A stretch of DNA of 26,812 nucleotides, from assembly GCA_964543125.1 (NCBI GenBank), contig CAZIWX010000028.1:1-26812 (forward strand), given 5' to 3'. Below are positions 8,941-17,390 of the stretch, in pieces (the stretch's first letter is position 1; each line of letters begins with the position of its first letter). The stretch is from CAZIWX01 sp964543125. GTDB lineage: Bacteria > Fidelibacterota > UBA8477. Under the pieces are notes generated by a model. It made no database searches and was not told the DNA's origin. It saw nothing but the letters and a program-made list of their open reading frames with translations. Both the position numbers and the translations under genes were made by a program.

Positions 8941-10793
8941 GTTTCTATCCCACGTTGAGAAAAATCATATATTTGGCCTTGTTCTTACTCCCGAATTGGG
9001 GATATTCACAAGGTATTATTATCCCGGAAAAGGCTGAGATTGATGAAATTGTCTTCCAGGGCAATGCCAATTTCCCGGATCGTCAGTTATTGGATCAGCT
9101 TAGTATCCATGAGAAATTTTTAATTCGTAAAGGTTCACCCTACAATAAACGTCAATTAGTCCGAGAAGATCTGATTTTAGCAAATTATTACCGCCAATAT
9201 GGCTATCTCGATGTAACGGTCGTGGATTTGGTTACCCATGTAACCGGTAAGAATATAAGAGTTGAGTTTCAAATAAACGAAGGCAAGCAATATTATCTTG
9301 AGCACTTTACGATTGCGGGTAATTCCATTATTCCCGACAGTGAATACGAGCGGCGGCTGACGCTCCGGACGGGTATTCCATTCAGCCGCTATACCATCCA
9401 AAATGGAATTCAACAGATCGTAAGACAGTATGAAACCATTGGTTATCCCTATGTGGTTATCCGGGATAGTGTGGCCGTTCACGATTCAGTTGACTTTTTT
9501 CTGCGGGTCCACGAAGGACCTCTGACCCATATTGGTGAAGTTGAGGTTCCTCCGCAACCAGGTATAAAACCGGAAATTATCAAGCGCGAAATAGTGATAA
9601 AAAGGGGTGATATTTACAATATTGACTTGATTGAAGAAACCCAGCGGCGCTTATTTGAAACCCGATTATTCAACGGTGTGCTCATTTCGCCGGTTAGCCG
9701 TGACACACTCACACCCACTGTTGACTTAAAGATCCAGTTGATCGTCAGTAAGTTTCGGTCGGTTGATTTCGATTTTGGTCTCACTCAACAATCGATAGCG
9801 ACCTATACCGATCCGCTTTTGAATCTTAAACTGGCCGGGGGCTGGCGGCATAAAAACCTGGGGAATGTGGGGCGCCAATTTCAGGTTCGGATCTCAGCCA
9901 GCACACGATTCCCGGAAATCTATCAACCGCAAAAATTTAGAGGAGATCTGCTTTATACCGAGCCCTGGTTATTAAATTTTAGGACTCCGACCACTATTAA
10001 TCCTTTTTACGAGTATGTGGATTGGTCCGATGTTTACGGTGCAGGCGCCTATTCCAGGCAATATGGTTTGACCATTTACACTATTTATCGCTGGTTTAGG
10101 AGTATTCAGGCGCGTGCCGAATTGGAGTGGAGTAAAGGCAAATATAAGGGTATTACCAAGGCGGAAGATAAACCAACCGAACAAAGGATTTTCCGTCTCA
10201 ATACCACCTGGGACAAACGGAATAATTATTTTACGCCCAGTTCGGGATATCTCCTGCAGGTGAACCCAACCCTGATGGGCACTTTTCTCGGTGGAGATCA
10301 TCACCTTATTCAAGTGGAGTCATCCTATAGTGTTTATCATCGATTGTTTTGGAATGTGATCGGCGCGGCTCGGATCGGTGCTGGCATTACCGCCTTTTTT
10401 GCCCAAGACACCAGCCGCAGCGTTCCCCTAAATCAGCGATTTTATTTGGGTGGTAACGCATCAGTACGCGGTTACAAAAACCAGCTGCTTGGTCCCACAA
10501 TGATTGTGGATGGCCAGCTCATTCCGCTGGGAGGGAATTTTAAAGTTTATGGTAATTTCGAAGTGCGGTTTCCGATTTATTGGATTGTCGGGGGAGAATT
10601 ATTTGTGGACTGGGGTAATTTATGGTCACAAACAAAGTACGCCAATCTGTCAGATATTAAAGTTGCGTCCGGATTTGGCATTACCTTTGCGACCCCCATT
10701 GGGCCGGCCAGAATTGATTTTGGTTGGCCGTTGAATGATGTTAAATATGGCACAAATTGGAATATACATGTTGCAATTGCATATGCTTTCTAA
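8937..10793 (+). CDS. Omp85-family outer-membrane assembly protein with POTRA domains (TamA/BamA-like)
   Basis: 618 residues with an N-terminal signal peptide (about 1-25, ending GYSQ). About three POTRA-like repeats follow (roughly 27-100, 100-180 and 195-258), with motifs such as EIVFQGNANFPDRQL, FTIAGNSIIPDSEYERRL and RRLFETRLFNGV. A 16-strand-type beta barrel fills the rest. The Omp85 signature VRGY (510-513, context GNASVRGYKNQ) is present, and the last residue is Phe, as in BAM-targeted barrels. The TTG start overlaps the TamB stop (TTGA, 8937-8940), indicating translational coupling. Three POTRA domains and pairing with tamB favour a TamA-like role over the main BamA, which normally has five, though the distinction is inferred. 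clpB follows closely on the same strand. Confidence 0.87.
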   Translation: MSFYPTLRKIIYLALFLLPNWGYSQGIIIPEKAEIDEIVFQGNANFPDRQLLDQLSIHEKFLIRKGSPYNKRQLVREDLILANYYRQYGYLDVTVVDLVTHVTGKNIRVEFQINEGKQYYLEHFTIAGNSIIPDSEYERRLTLRTGIPFSRYTIQNGIQQIVRQYETIGYPYVVIRDSVAVHDSVDFFLRVHEGPLTHIGEVEVPPQPGIKPEIIKREIVIKRGDIYNIDLIEETQRRLFETRLFNGVLISPVSRDTLTPTVDLKIQLIVSKFRSVDFDFGLTQQSIATYTDPLLNLKLAGGWRHKNLGNVGRQFQVRISASTRFPEIYQPQKFRGDLLYTEPWLLNFRTPTTINPFYEYVDWSDVYGAGAYSRQYGLTIYTIYRWFRSIQARAELEWSKGKYKGITKAEDKPTEQRIFRLNTTWDKRNNYFTPSSGYLLQVNPTLMGTFLGGDHHLIQVESSYSVYHRLFWNVIGAARIGAGITAFFAQDTSRSVPLNQRFYLGGNASVRGYKNQLLGPTMIVDGQLIPLGGNFKVYGNFEVRFPIYWIVGGELFVDWGNLWSQTKYANLSDIKVASGFGITFATPIGPARIDFGWPLNDVKYGTNWNIHVAIAYAF

Positions 10794-10810
10794 ATTAAAG
10801 CGAGGTGAGG

Positions 10811-13432
10811 ATGCTTGATTTTAATCGCTTGACTTATAAGAGTCAGGAAGCGCTCCAAAAAAGCGTTAACCTGGCCCAATCGTTGGCTCATCAGGTGGTC
10901 GAGATCGACCATTATATATCGGTGTTGCTTCAGGATGACGAGGGGATTCTGGTTTCTATCCTAAGGAAATTGGGCGCCAATTTGAATGATTTAAAGAAAG
11001 AGATCGAATACAATTTGTCAAAATTACCCAAAGTTACGGGTGGGGGCCTCGGCCAGGCCTCGCTGAGCAATAATTTCGATCAGGTATTGGACCAGGCTCA
11101 GACTGAAATGGCTAAACTCAAAGATGAATATGTGAGTATTGAGCATATTCTTTTGGCAGCCATTAAGAAGGGAAACACCGCTACGATCGGGTCACTTCAG
11201 CGGGTTGGGATGACCCATGAAGCATTGTACGCTTTGTTGAAGTCAATTCGTGGTACGCAGCGCGTGACGGATCAAAATCCGGAAGATAAGTACCAGGCTC
11301 TGGATCGCTATACGCGTGATTTGACAAAATTGGCGCGCCAGGGGAAACTCGATCCCATTATTGGCCGGGATGAAGAGATACGGCGTGTATTACAGGTATT
11401 GAGCCGACGTACTAAAAACAATCCCGTATTGATCGGTGAACCGGGTGTGGGAAAGACGGCGATTGCGGAAGGCATCGCTCTGAGAATCGTTAATCAGGAT
11501 GTTCCGGAAGGAATGAAATCCAAACGCATTCTCGCACTGGATATGGGCGCTCTGATTGCCGGAGCAAAATTCCGGGGTGAATTCGAAGACCGGCTGAAAG
11601 CAGTTTTGAAAGAGATTGAATCCGCTGAAGGGCAGATCATTCTGTTTATCGATGAACTGCACACGGTCGTTGGGGCCGGGGCCGCGGAGGGCGCCATGGA
11701 CGCATCCAATTTATTGAAACCGGCTCTGGCGCGAGGTGACTTGCGAGCCGTAGGAGCAACCACGCTGGATGAATATCGTAAATACATCGAAAAAGATGCG
11801 GCTCTGGAACGACGCTTTCAGCCGGTACTGGTTGAACCGCCATCGGTGGCGGACACCATATCCATTCTCCGCGGATTGAAAGAACGCTATGAAATTCACC
11901 ATGGTGTTAAAATTAAAGACTCAGCCCTGGTGGCAGCCGCCGAGTTGTCCGATCGATATATTAGTGACCGGTTTCTTCCGGATAAAGCAATTGATCTTAT
12001 GGATGAAGCTGCCAGCCGGTTGCGGTTGGTAATTGATTCACTCCCGGACGAATTGGATGAAGATGAACGTCGGATTCGTCAACTGGAAATTGAAATTCGG
12101 GCCTTAAAAAAAGAGACCGATATTGAATCGGTCAAACGTCTGGCCGCCGCAGAACGGGAACTCTCGAATTTGCATGAAAAAGCCGATTCGCTACGATCCC
12201 GCTGGAACCAGGAAAAAGAGTTATTGAATAATATCCAGCAAATCAAACGCCGAATTGATGAGACGCAGGGTAGTTTAGAGCGTGCCGAACGCCAGGGAGA
12301 TTTTGACAAAGCAGCGGAATTAAAACACGGAACGCTGGTTAAACTGCGCCAGGAACTGGATGAAAAAAGCCGGCAATTGACCGATGAACAGGGTGGGCAC
12401 CGGATGCTGCGTGAAGAAGTATCTGCCGAGGATATCGCCGATATCGTATCGAAATGGACCCACATTCCCATGACTAAGTTGGTGGAATCCGACCGGGAAA
12501 AATTGCTGAAAATTGAGGAGCGCCTGCATCAGCGGGTAGTGGGTCAGGATCAAGCCATTTCCGTGGTGGCTAATGCCATTCGCCGGCGGCGGGCGGGTTT
12601 TGGTGATCAGCGTCGTCCCACGGGATCGTTTATTTTTATCGGTGGTACCGGTGTTGGTAAAACTGAATTGGCGAAAGCACTGGCCGAGTTTCTATTCGAT
12701 GACGAAAGTGCGTTGGTCCGAATTGACATGAGTGAATATATGGAAAAGCACTCGGTTTCGCGGCTGATCGGTGCGCCTCCAGGCTATGTTGGCTACGAGG
12801 AAGGGGGACAACTTTCCGAAGCAGTACGCCGAAAACCATACGCGGTGATTTTATTTGATGAAATTGAAAAAGCACACCCTGAAGTCTATAACCTACTTCT
12901 ACAGGTCTTGGACGATGGCCATTTAACTGATGGCCGCGGGAAAACAGTTAATTTTAAAAACACGATTATCATTATGACTTCTAACCTCGGTTCAGACCGG
13001 ATCGCCCATGAGATTGGAGCCTCACACGGAGATTTATCACCGGAAACATTGACAAAGTTGGAATCGGAACTGATTCAGTTACTCCGGGAGACCCTGCGGC
13101 CCGAGTTTCTCAATCGGATAGATGACACCGTCATTTTCAGACCACTGTCCAGAGAACAAATCGCTGAGATCGTGGGAATCCAATTCCAGCGGGTTGCCCG
13201 GCAAATTCTCCGGCAGGGCATCAAGGCTGAGTTGACCCCGCAGGCGACCCAGCATTTAGCGTTGGATGGTTTTGATCCAACATTTGGCGCCCGCCCGCTG
13301 AAGCGGGTGTTGCAGCGTAAAGTTGTGGACCGGATAGCAACAAGCTTCCTTAAAGGCGAAATTACGGAGGGGGATTCCATCACCATCGATTATCGGGACG
13401 GTTATCTTCTGGATATCACCAAATCGAGTTGA
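10811..13432 (+). CDS. clpB: ATP-dependent chaperone ClpB (Hsp104-type disaggregase)
   Basis: 873 residues from the ATG at 10811. Domain order: Clp N-domain (LDFNRLTYKSQEALQ onward, ~1-150); D1 with Walker A GEPGVGKT at 209-216; a long coiled-coil middle domain (~400-530, EDERRIRQLEIEIRALKKE onward), which separates ClpB from ClpC; and D2 with Walker A GGTGVGKT at 611-618. No IGF/IGL ClpP-docking loop is seen, as expected for a DnaK-partner disaggregase rather than a protease subunit. The usual D2 Walker A is GPTGVGKT; here Pro is replaced by Gly, but the GxxxxGKT core is intact. An in-frame GTG at 10805 would add two residues; ATG is preferred because GAGG at 10802-10805 is well spaced and other ClpBs begin here. 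It starts 17 bp after the Omp85 gene, so the two are probably co-transcribed. Confidence 0.96.
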   Translation: MLDFNRLTYKSQEALQKSVNLAQSLAHQVVEIDHYISVLLQDDEGILVSILRKLGANLNDLKKEIEYNLSKLPKVTGGGLGQASLSNNFDQVLDQAQTEMAKLKDEYVSIEHILLAAIKKGNTATIGSLQRVGMTHEALYALLKSIRGTQRVTDQNPEDKYQALDRYTRDLTKLARQGKLDPIIGRDEEIRRVLQVLSRRTKNNPVLIGEPGVGKTAIAEGIALRIVNQDVPEGMKSKRILALDMGALIAGAKFRGEFEDRLKAVLKEIESAEGQIILFIDELHTVVGAGAAEGAMDASNLLKPALARGDLRAVGATTLDEYRKYIEKDAALERRFQPVLVEPPSVADTISILRGLKERYEIHHGVKIKDSALVAAAELSDRYISDRFLPDKAIDLMDEAASRLRLVIDSLPDELDEDERRIRQLEIEIRALKKETDIESVKRLAAAERELSNLHEKADSLRSRWNQEKELLNNIQQIKRRIDETQGSLERAERQGDFDKAAELKHGTLVKLRQELDEKSRQLTDEQGGHRMLREEVSAEDIADIVSKWTHIPMTKLVESDREKLLKIEERLHQRVVGQDQAISVVANAIRRRRAGFGDQRRPTGSFIFIGGTGVGKTELAKALAEFLFDDESALVRIDMSEYMEKHSVSRLIGAPPGYVGYEEGGQLSEAVRRKPYAVILFDEIEKAHPEVYNLLLQVLDDGHLTDGRGKTVNFKNTIIIMTSNLGSDRIAHEIGASHGDLSPETLTKLESELIQLLRETLRPEFLNRIDDTVIFRPLSREQIAEIVGIQFQRVARQILRQGIKAELTPQATQHLALDGFDPTFGARPLKRVLQRKVVDRIATSFLKGEITEGDSITIDYRDGYLLDITKSS

Positions 13433-13604
13433 GATGGCATTTTAATTTAGGATAAATCAGGGAACCATTGTCCAGTGCACTCCGTACAACTCGGTGATCA
13501 TGGAAAGTTTGGTAAAAATGGTTGTCTTACCCTGTAGGTCAATGAATATTCCGCGGGTTTCATTCATGAATAAATATTAACGTGACGAAGGAGTTTAAGA
13601 CGTT
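13433..13604. other. intergenic region between clpB and the TPR lipoprotein gene
   Basis: 172 bp without a clear gene, terminator hairpin or strong promoter. A 36-codon minus-strand frame (13567 to 13457, starting MNETRGIFIDLQGKTTIF) reads like protein but lacks a ribosome binding site. A 26-codon plus-strand frame from about 13500 also lacks one. GAAGGAG at 13587-13593 serves the downstream gene. Confidence 0.5.
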
Positions 13605-14324
13605 ATGCTGAAAAAGGGTTTGATTATTGGGTTGGGAATCATTTTCCTGATTGGTTGCAGTAGGAAATCATATACGGAACTGATTAGCGAGGGGGATGAA
13701 TACCTGAAGAATGATAAGGTAAAAGAGGCGCTGAACGCGTACCGGGAAGCCTTCCGGTTGACTGATATAGCGGGCCAAAAAATTGCTGCTTCAGGTAAGA
13801 TTGGCGACATTTTTGTCCAGCAGGTACCGAATGCGGATAGTGCTGGTGCTTACTATGCCGTGGTTTTGGATTACCCGGCCGAATTGAATTCGGAATCACT
13901 GCGTAACTTCACGAAAAAGATTTATGAAGCCGGGAATTATGGTGCAGCCGTGCGGGGATATTCCATGTGGCTGGAAAAATATCCAACTGATCCGTTGGCG
14001 CCGAGTATGACCTATGATTTAGCCGAATTGTACCATAAGCAGGTGCGGGATCTTATTCAAGCGGTGGCACTGTATGATTCGGTAGCCCGTAAGTTTCCCA
14101 AATCGCCCTACGCTCCGAAAGCCCTGTTCTCCGAGGGCTATGTCTACGCAAATGAATTAAAAAACTATGATAAGGCTAAAGCGCTTTACGAAATATTTTT
14201 ATCCGTTTACCCGGAACATGAGATGGTGCCGTCCGTAAAATTCGAGCTGAAATACTTGGGGAAATCGATTGACGAAATCCCCGAATTGAAACATCTCATG
14301 ACGAATAAAAAGCAGACGACCTAA
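13605..14324 (+). CDS. TPR-containing lipoprotein (BamD/CpoB-like architecture)
   Basis: 239 residues. A basic N-terminus and hydrophobic segment end in the lipobox LIGC with Cys18 as the lipidation site, so the protein should be membrane-anchored and face the periplasm. The mature part is alpha-helical with tetratricopeptide-type repeats: YLKNDKVKEALNAYREAFRL (~33-52), YEAGNYGAAVRGYSMWLEKY (~106-125), LIQAVALYDSVARKFPKSPYAP (~149-170) and YDKAKALYEIFLSVYPEHEM (~184-203). This layout is shared by BamD, CpoB/YbgF and other scaffold lipoproteins, and the exact role cannot be read. ATG start with GAAGGAG 11 nt upstream. It precedes moxR by 67 bp on the same strand and may be the first gene of that operon, providing a periplasmic scaffold. 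Confidence 0.8.
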   Translation: MLKKGLIIGLGIIFLIGCSRKSYTELISEGDEYLKNDKVKEALNAYREAFRLTDIAGQKIAASGKIGDIFVQQVPNADSAGAYYAVVLDYPAELNSESLRNFTKKIYEAGNYGAAVRGYSMWLEKYPTDPLAPSMTYDLAELYHKQVRDLIQAVALYDSVARKFPKSPYAPKALFSEGYVYANELKNYDKAKALYEIFLSVYPEHEMVPSVKFELKYLGKSIDEIPELKHLMTNKKQTT

Positions 14325-14391
14325 GTACCCGTTTATCCTAATATGATATGAAGTAGTTGAACGAAAAGCGAAGAGGTAGTGAAGCAGGTTT

Positions 14392-15384
14392 ATGACTTTT
14401 GATTTAGCCCAATTGAATGAAGAGATTAAGCGGGAAAGTCAATTTATTGAAATCCTTGAAAGCGAAATCGGCAAGGTTATCGTCGGCCAGCAGTATCTTG
14501 TTAAGCACTTGCTGGTGGGTTTATTGGCCAACGGCCATATCTTGCTGGAAGGTGTTCCTGGCCTGGCCAAAACCCTGGTGGTGCGAACCCTCGCCAGGTT
14601 GATTGATACTAATTTCCAACGGATCCAGTTTACACCGGATTTGTTACCCGCGGATTTGTTGGGGACTCTCATTTACAACCCGAAATCGGGTGATTTCACT
14701 GTTAAAAAAGGTCCGTTATTCAGCAATATTATTCTGGCGGATGAGATCAACCGCTCGCCGGCCAAAGTCCAGGCAGCCCTGTTGGAAGCCATGCAGGAGC
14801 GGCAAATCAGCATTGGTTCGGAAACATTTATTTTGAACGAACCCTTTCTGGTTTTGGCGACGCAAAATCCCATCGAACAAGAGGGTACTTATCCATTGCC
14901 TGAAGCACAGGTTGATCGATTTATGCTGAAAGTGACGGTCGGTTATCCCAATGAATCCGAAGAACTTGAGATCATCCAACGGATGGCGCATCCGAAACCT
15001 GAAATTGAACTGAAACCGGTAATCAGGCCCGAACAAATCCTGAAAGCGCGGCAAGTTGTTGATCATATCTATATGGATGAGAAGATTGAACGCTATATCG
15101 TTGATCTGATTTTTGCCACCCGCAATCCCGAGAAATATAAATTACCCGAGTTGACCGACCTGATCCAGTTTGGTGCCTCGCCCCGGGCGTCAATTAATCT
15201 GGCATTAGCTGCTAAGGCACACGCCTTTATCAATCACCGGGGTTATGTGACGCCGGATGATATTCGAGCGATGGGGCTGGACATCCTGAGACACCGGGTA
15301 CTGGTGACCTACGAGGCCGAAGCGGAAAATATGACCAGTGAAGATATTGTCACCCGTATTTTTGAGACTATCGAAGTTCCCTAA
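14392..15384 (+). CDS. MoxR-family AAA+ ATPase
   Basis: 330 residues, the standard MoxR length. Walker A GVPGLAKT at 54-61, Walker B LADEINR with D117/E118, sensor-1 ATQNP at 156-160, and the PLPEAQVDRFMLK segment carrying the arginine finger. The C-terminal AAA lid contains ASPRASINLALAAKAHAFI, diagnostic of MoxR (MRP subfamily). MoxR proteins act as cytosolic chaperones that help mature or activate metal-binding or von Willebrand A-domain partner complexes, commonly encoded beside DUF58 proteins. Here the DUF58 gene follows 84 bp downstream and a BatD-like gene after that. The ribosome site is weak (GAAGCAGG before TTTATG). Confidence 0.93.
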   Translation: MTFDLAQLNEEIKRESQFIEILESEIGKVIVGQQYLVKHLLVGLLANGHILLEGVPGLAKTLVVRTLARLIDTNFQRIQFTPDLLPADLLGTLIYNPKSGDFTVKKGPLFSNIILADEINRSPAKVQAALLEAMQERQISIGSETFILNEPFLVLATQNPIEQEGTYPLPEAQVDRFMLKVTVGYPNESEELEIIQRMAHPKPEIELKPVIRPEQILKARQVVDHIYMDEKIERYIVDLIFATRNPEKYKLPELTDLIQFGASPRASINLALAAKAHAFINHRGYVTPDDIRAMGLDILRHRVLVTYEAEAENMTSEDIVTRIFETIEVP

Positions 15385-15448
15385 CCCCGTGAAAATCATC
15401 TCTGCAGCAATGCAACTCACAACTTAAGCGTGGTGCCGATACATATTT

Positions 15449-15457
15449 TGGTATAAT
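15449..15457 (+). promoter_or_regulatory. extended -10 promoter element close to the DUF58 gene start
   Basis: TGGTATAAT is an exact extended -10 (TGn-TATAAT). It ends 11 nt before the ATG at 15469, so a transcript would begin within a few bases of the start codon. No Shine-Dalgarno sequence precedes that ATG. The combination fits a leaderless internal promoter. No good -35 is visible, which extended -10 promoters can do without. Chance occurrence remains possible. Confidence 0.4.
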
Positions 15458-15468
15458 CAAAGTCGAAC

Positions 15469-16347
15469 ATGATCTCCAAGGAAATTCTAAAAAAAATCCG
15501 GCATATCGAATTCAGCACTTCGCACTTGGTGAATGAAGTTTTCGGAGGTGAGTACCACTCGGTATTCAAAGGCCGCGGGATGGAATTTGCCGAAGTGCGG
15601 GAGTATATGCCCGGGGATGATGTGCGGACCATTGACTGGAATGTGACGGCGCGTTCCGGCAAACCCCATGTAAAACTATTTGATGAAGAACGCGAACTGA
15701 CGGTAATGTTATTAGTGGATGCATCGGCCTCCGGTGCGTTCGGTACCCGGGCGCGAATGAAGCGTGAAGTGGCGGCGGAACTGTCGGCGGTCCTGGCGTT
15801 TTCGGCGATTAAAAATAATGACAAAGTCGGCGCCATCATTTTCACGGATACCGTTGAAAAGTATTTGCCGCCCCGCAAGGGCCGGCACCATGTACTCCAT
15901 GTCATTCGTGAATTGTTATACTATGAACCTCTGAGCAAAGGAACCGATATTGGTGCGGCGGTGGAATTCATGTCCAGCGTGGTGCGTCATCGGGCAGTCG
16001 TCTTTCTGATTTCCGATTTCCTATCCTCCAGTTTTGAAACAGCTTTAAAGATTGCCGCCCGGCGTCATGACGTGATTGCGATCAGATTATACGATTCGTT
16101 GGAAGAGCAACTTCCCAAGGCCGGACTACTCCAAATCCACGATGCTGAAACCGGTGAATTGGCAATGGTTGACACCGGCAACCAGCACTTTCGCTCAGCT
16201 TATGCCGCGGCCAATAAACAACGGGTGGCACAATTGTCCAATTTTTTTCAGAGTAACCGCTTGGATTATTTGGCGTTGAACACCGGCGAGTCGTATGTGG
16301 AGCCACTGGTTAAATTTTTTAAAGCACGGGCCCGGCACATTCGGTAA
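15469..16347 (+). CDS. DUF58 domain-containing protein (vWA-like, MoxR partner)
   Basis: 292 residues, no signal peptide or membrane segment. The DUF58 core is clear: GEYHSVFKGRGMEFAEVREY, then MPGDDVRTIDWNVTARSGKP and a von Willebrand A-like fold beginning LLVDASASGAFG. DASAS (84-88) is an intact MIDAS-type metal site. DUF58 proteins are the usual cytosolic partners of MoxR ATPases. The region continues through RHRAVVFLISDFLSS (second part of the vWA fold) to a helical end. It starts at ATG 15469 without a ribosome site, with an extended -10 just upstream, so it may be expressed both as part of the moxR operon and from its own leaderless transcript. The BatD-like gene follows after 11 bp. 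Confidence 0.93.
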   Translation: MISKEILKKIRHIEFSTSHLVNEVFGGEYHSVFKGRGMEFAEVREYMPGDDVRTIDWNVTARSGKPHVKLFDEERELTVMLLVDASASGAFGTRARMKREVAAELSAVLAFSAIKNNDKVGAIIFTDTVEKYLPPRKGRHHVLHVIRELLYYEPLSKGTDIGAAVEFMSSVVRHRAVVFLISDFLSSSFETALKIAARRHDVIAIRLYDSLEEQLPKAGLLQIHDAETGELAMVDTGNQHFRSAYAAANKQRVAQLSNFFQSNRLDYLALNTGESYVEPLVKFFKARARHIR

Positions 16348-16358
16348 GAGAAAAAAAG

Positions 16359-17390
16359 GTGACTGGGCAAAACAAACACAACCAAATCCACCCGGCCCCC
16401 GGCCCCTTTAACTTTATCTACACTAAAACCGTTTACCTGCTGGCAGTCGTGGTTTACTGGTCAGCTTTGGGAACGCCACTCCAGGCCGCATCAATTCGCG
16501 CAACGGTTCGCTTGGACACGACGGACGGTACACTGGGAGATATATTTCACGGCAGTTGGCAGGTACGGCATCCGGCCCATTCGGTCGTGCAATTCCCGGT
16601 GTTGGACAAACACGTGGCAACATTTGATATTTTGGATCAATCGACTCCCCGGGATCAAAACGGTCAGACTCTCCAAAATCTCGTGGTAGCTGTCTATGAT
16701 TCCGTTGGCCCGCACGATTTTCCATCTCAAACCGGATTAGTTATATCAGGGAATGATACCGTTAAATTTACGCTACCCGGCTTCCGGGTCTTGATTCACT
16801 CGGTCCTGACTGCCGGGGATTCCACCTTTCGACCTATTAAACCAATTCATCAGGTTCGGCTACCATTTAATTGGTTCATTTTGTTGTATGTGGTATTGGG
16901 CATTGCAGCTATTTATTTGATTTATCGATTTTGGCCGAAACGCAAGCATCGAATAAAACAAAAGCGGTCTAAGTTTATTTATATCCCACCGGAACAAGCT
17001 CACATTATTGCCTTACGTGAGTTAAAAGTATTGGGGGAATCAGACTATCCGGAGCGGGGTGAATTCAAACAATTCTACTCTGATCTGACGACTATCCTGC
17101 GGCGATATTTTGAACGCCGGTTTTTAATCAATGCCCTAGAAATGACCACTACCGAAGTATTGAGTTCCCTGCGGGCCGGTGTCTTGTCTGAATTAGAAGT
17201 TTTAAAAATCCAATCCATATTGGAACAGGGTGACCTGGTCAAGTTCGCCAAACACCTTCCTGGGGCACGTGAAGCTCGGTGGGTATTGGAACTGGCAGTC
17301 GAAATTGTCCAGGCGACCAAAGTTGAATTAGATGTTATCCAAGCAAAAACCGCGGTACAACCAAAAATAGAAGTGGAGGACCAATCGTGA
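16359..17390 (+). CDS. BatD/DUF4381-like membrane protein of the MoxR operon
   Basis: 343 residues with an N-terminal signal or anchor segment (~21-44), a periplasmic beta domain (~46-168), one membrane helix (~172-192) and a basic cytoplasmic tail (KRKHRIKQKR) leading to a helical domain (~205-320). The periplasmic part (RATVRLDTTDGTLGDIFHGS) resembles the Ig-like domain of BatD-type proteins. The cytoplasmic helices (RGEFKQFYSDLTTILRRYFE) resemble the tail seen in DUF4381/BatD proteins of MoxR operons. Homology is judged by pattern only. GTG start, purine-rich AAGAGAAAAAAAG just upstream. Its TGA overlaps the GTG of the next gene (GTGA, 17387-17390), so it is coupled to the ABC ATPase. This bridges the MoxR/DUF58 half and the transporter half of the operon. 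Confidence 0.72.
   Translation: MTGQNKHNQIHPAPGPFNFIYTKTVYLLAVVVYWSALGTPLQAASIRATVRLDTTDGTLGDIFHGSWQVRHPAHSVVQFPVLDKHVATFDILDQSTPRDQNGQTLQNLVVAVYDSVGPHDFPSQTGLVISGNDTVKFTLPGFRVLIHSVLTAGDSTFRPIKPIHQVRLPFNWFILLYVVLGIAAIYLIYRFWPKRKHRIKQKRSKFIYIPPEQAHIIALRELKVLGESDYPERGEFKQFYSDLTTILRRYFERRFLINALEMTTTEVLSSLRAGVLSELEVLKIQSILEQGDLVKFAKHLPGAREARWVLELAVEIVQATKVELDVIQAKTAVQPKIEVEDQS

Noticed and set aside
10805..10813. GTG at 10805 as the clpB start
   Set aside because: ATG at 10811 matches the usual ClpB N-terminus and has GAGG at a normal distance; the GTG would add only two residues.
270..13432. Long direct repeats between clpC and clpB
   Set aside because: Similarity at Walker A and the GAPPGYVGYEEGG segment is expected between Hsp100 paralogues and is not a recent duplication; domain layout differs (UVR versus long coiled coil).
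15417..15905. 162-codon minus-strand frame across the moxR/DUF58 junction
   Set aside because: It is antisense to the DUF58 N-terminal half, whose motifs are intact; composition is Ser/Thr/Arg-rich and no ribosome site is present.
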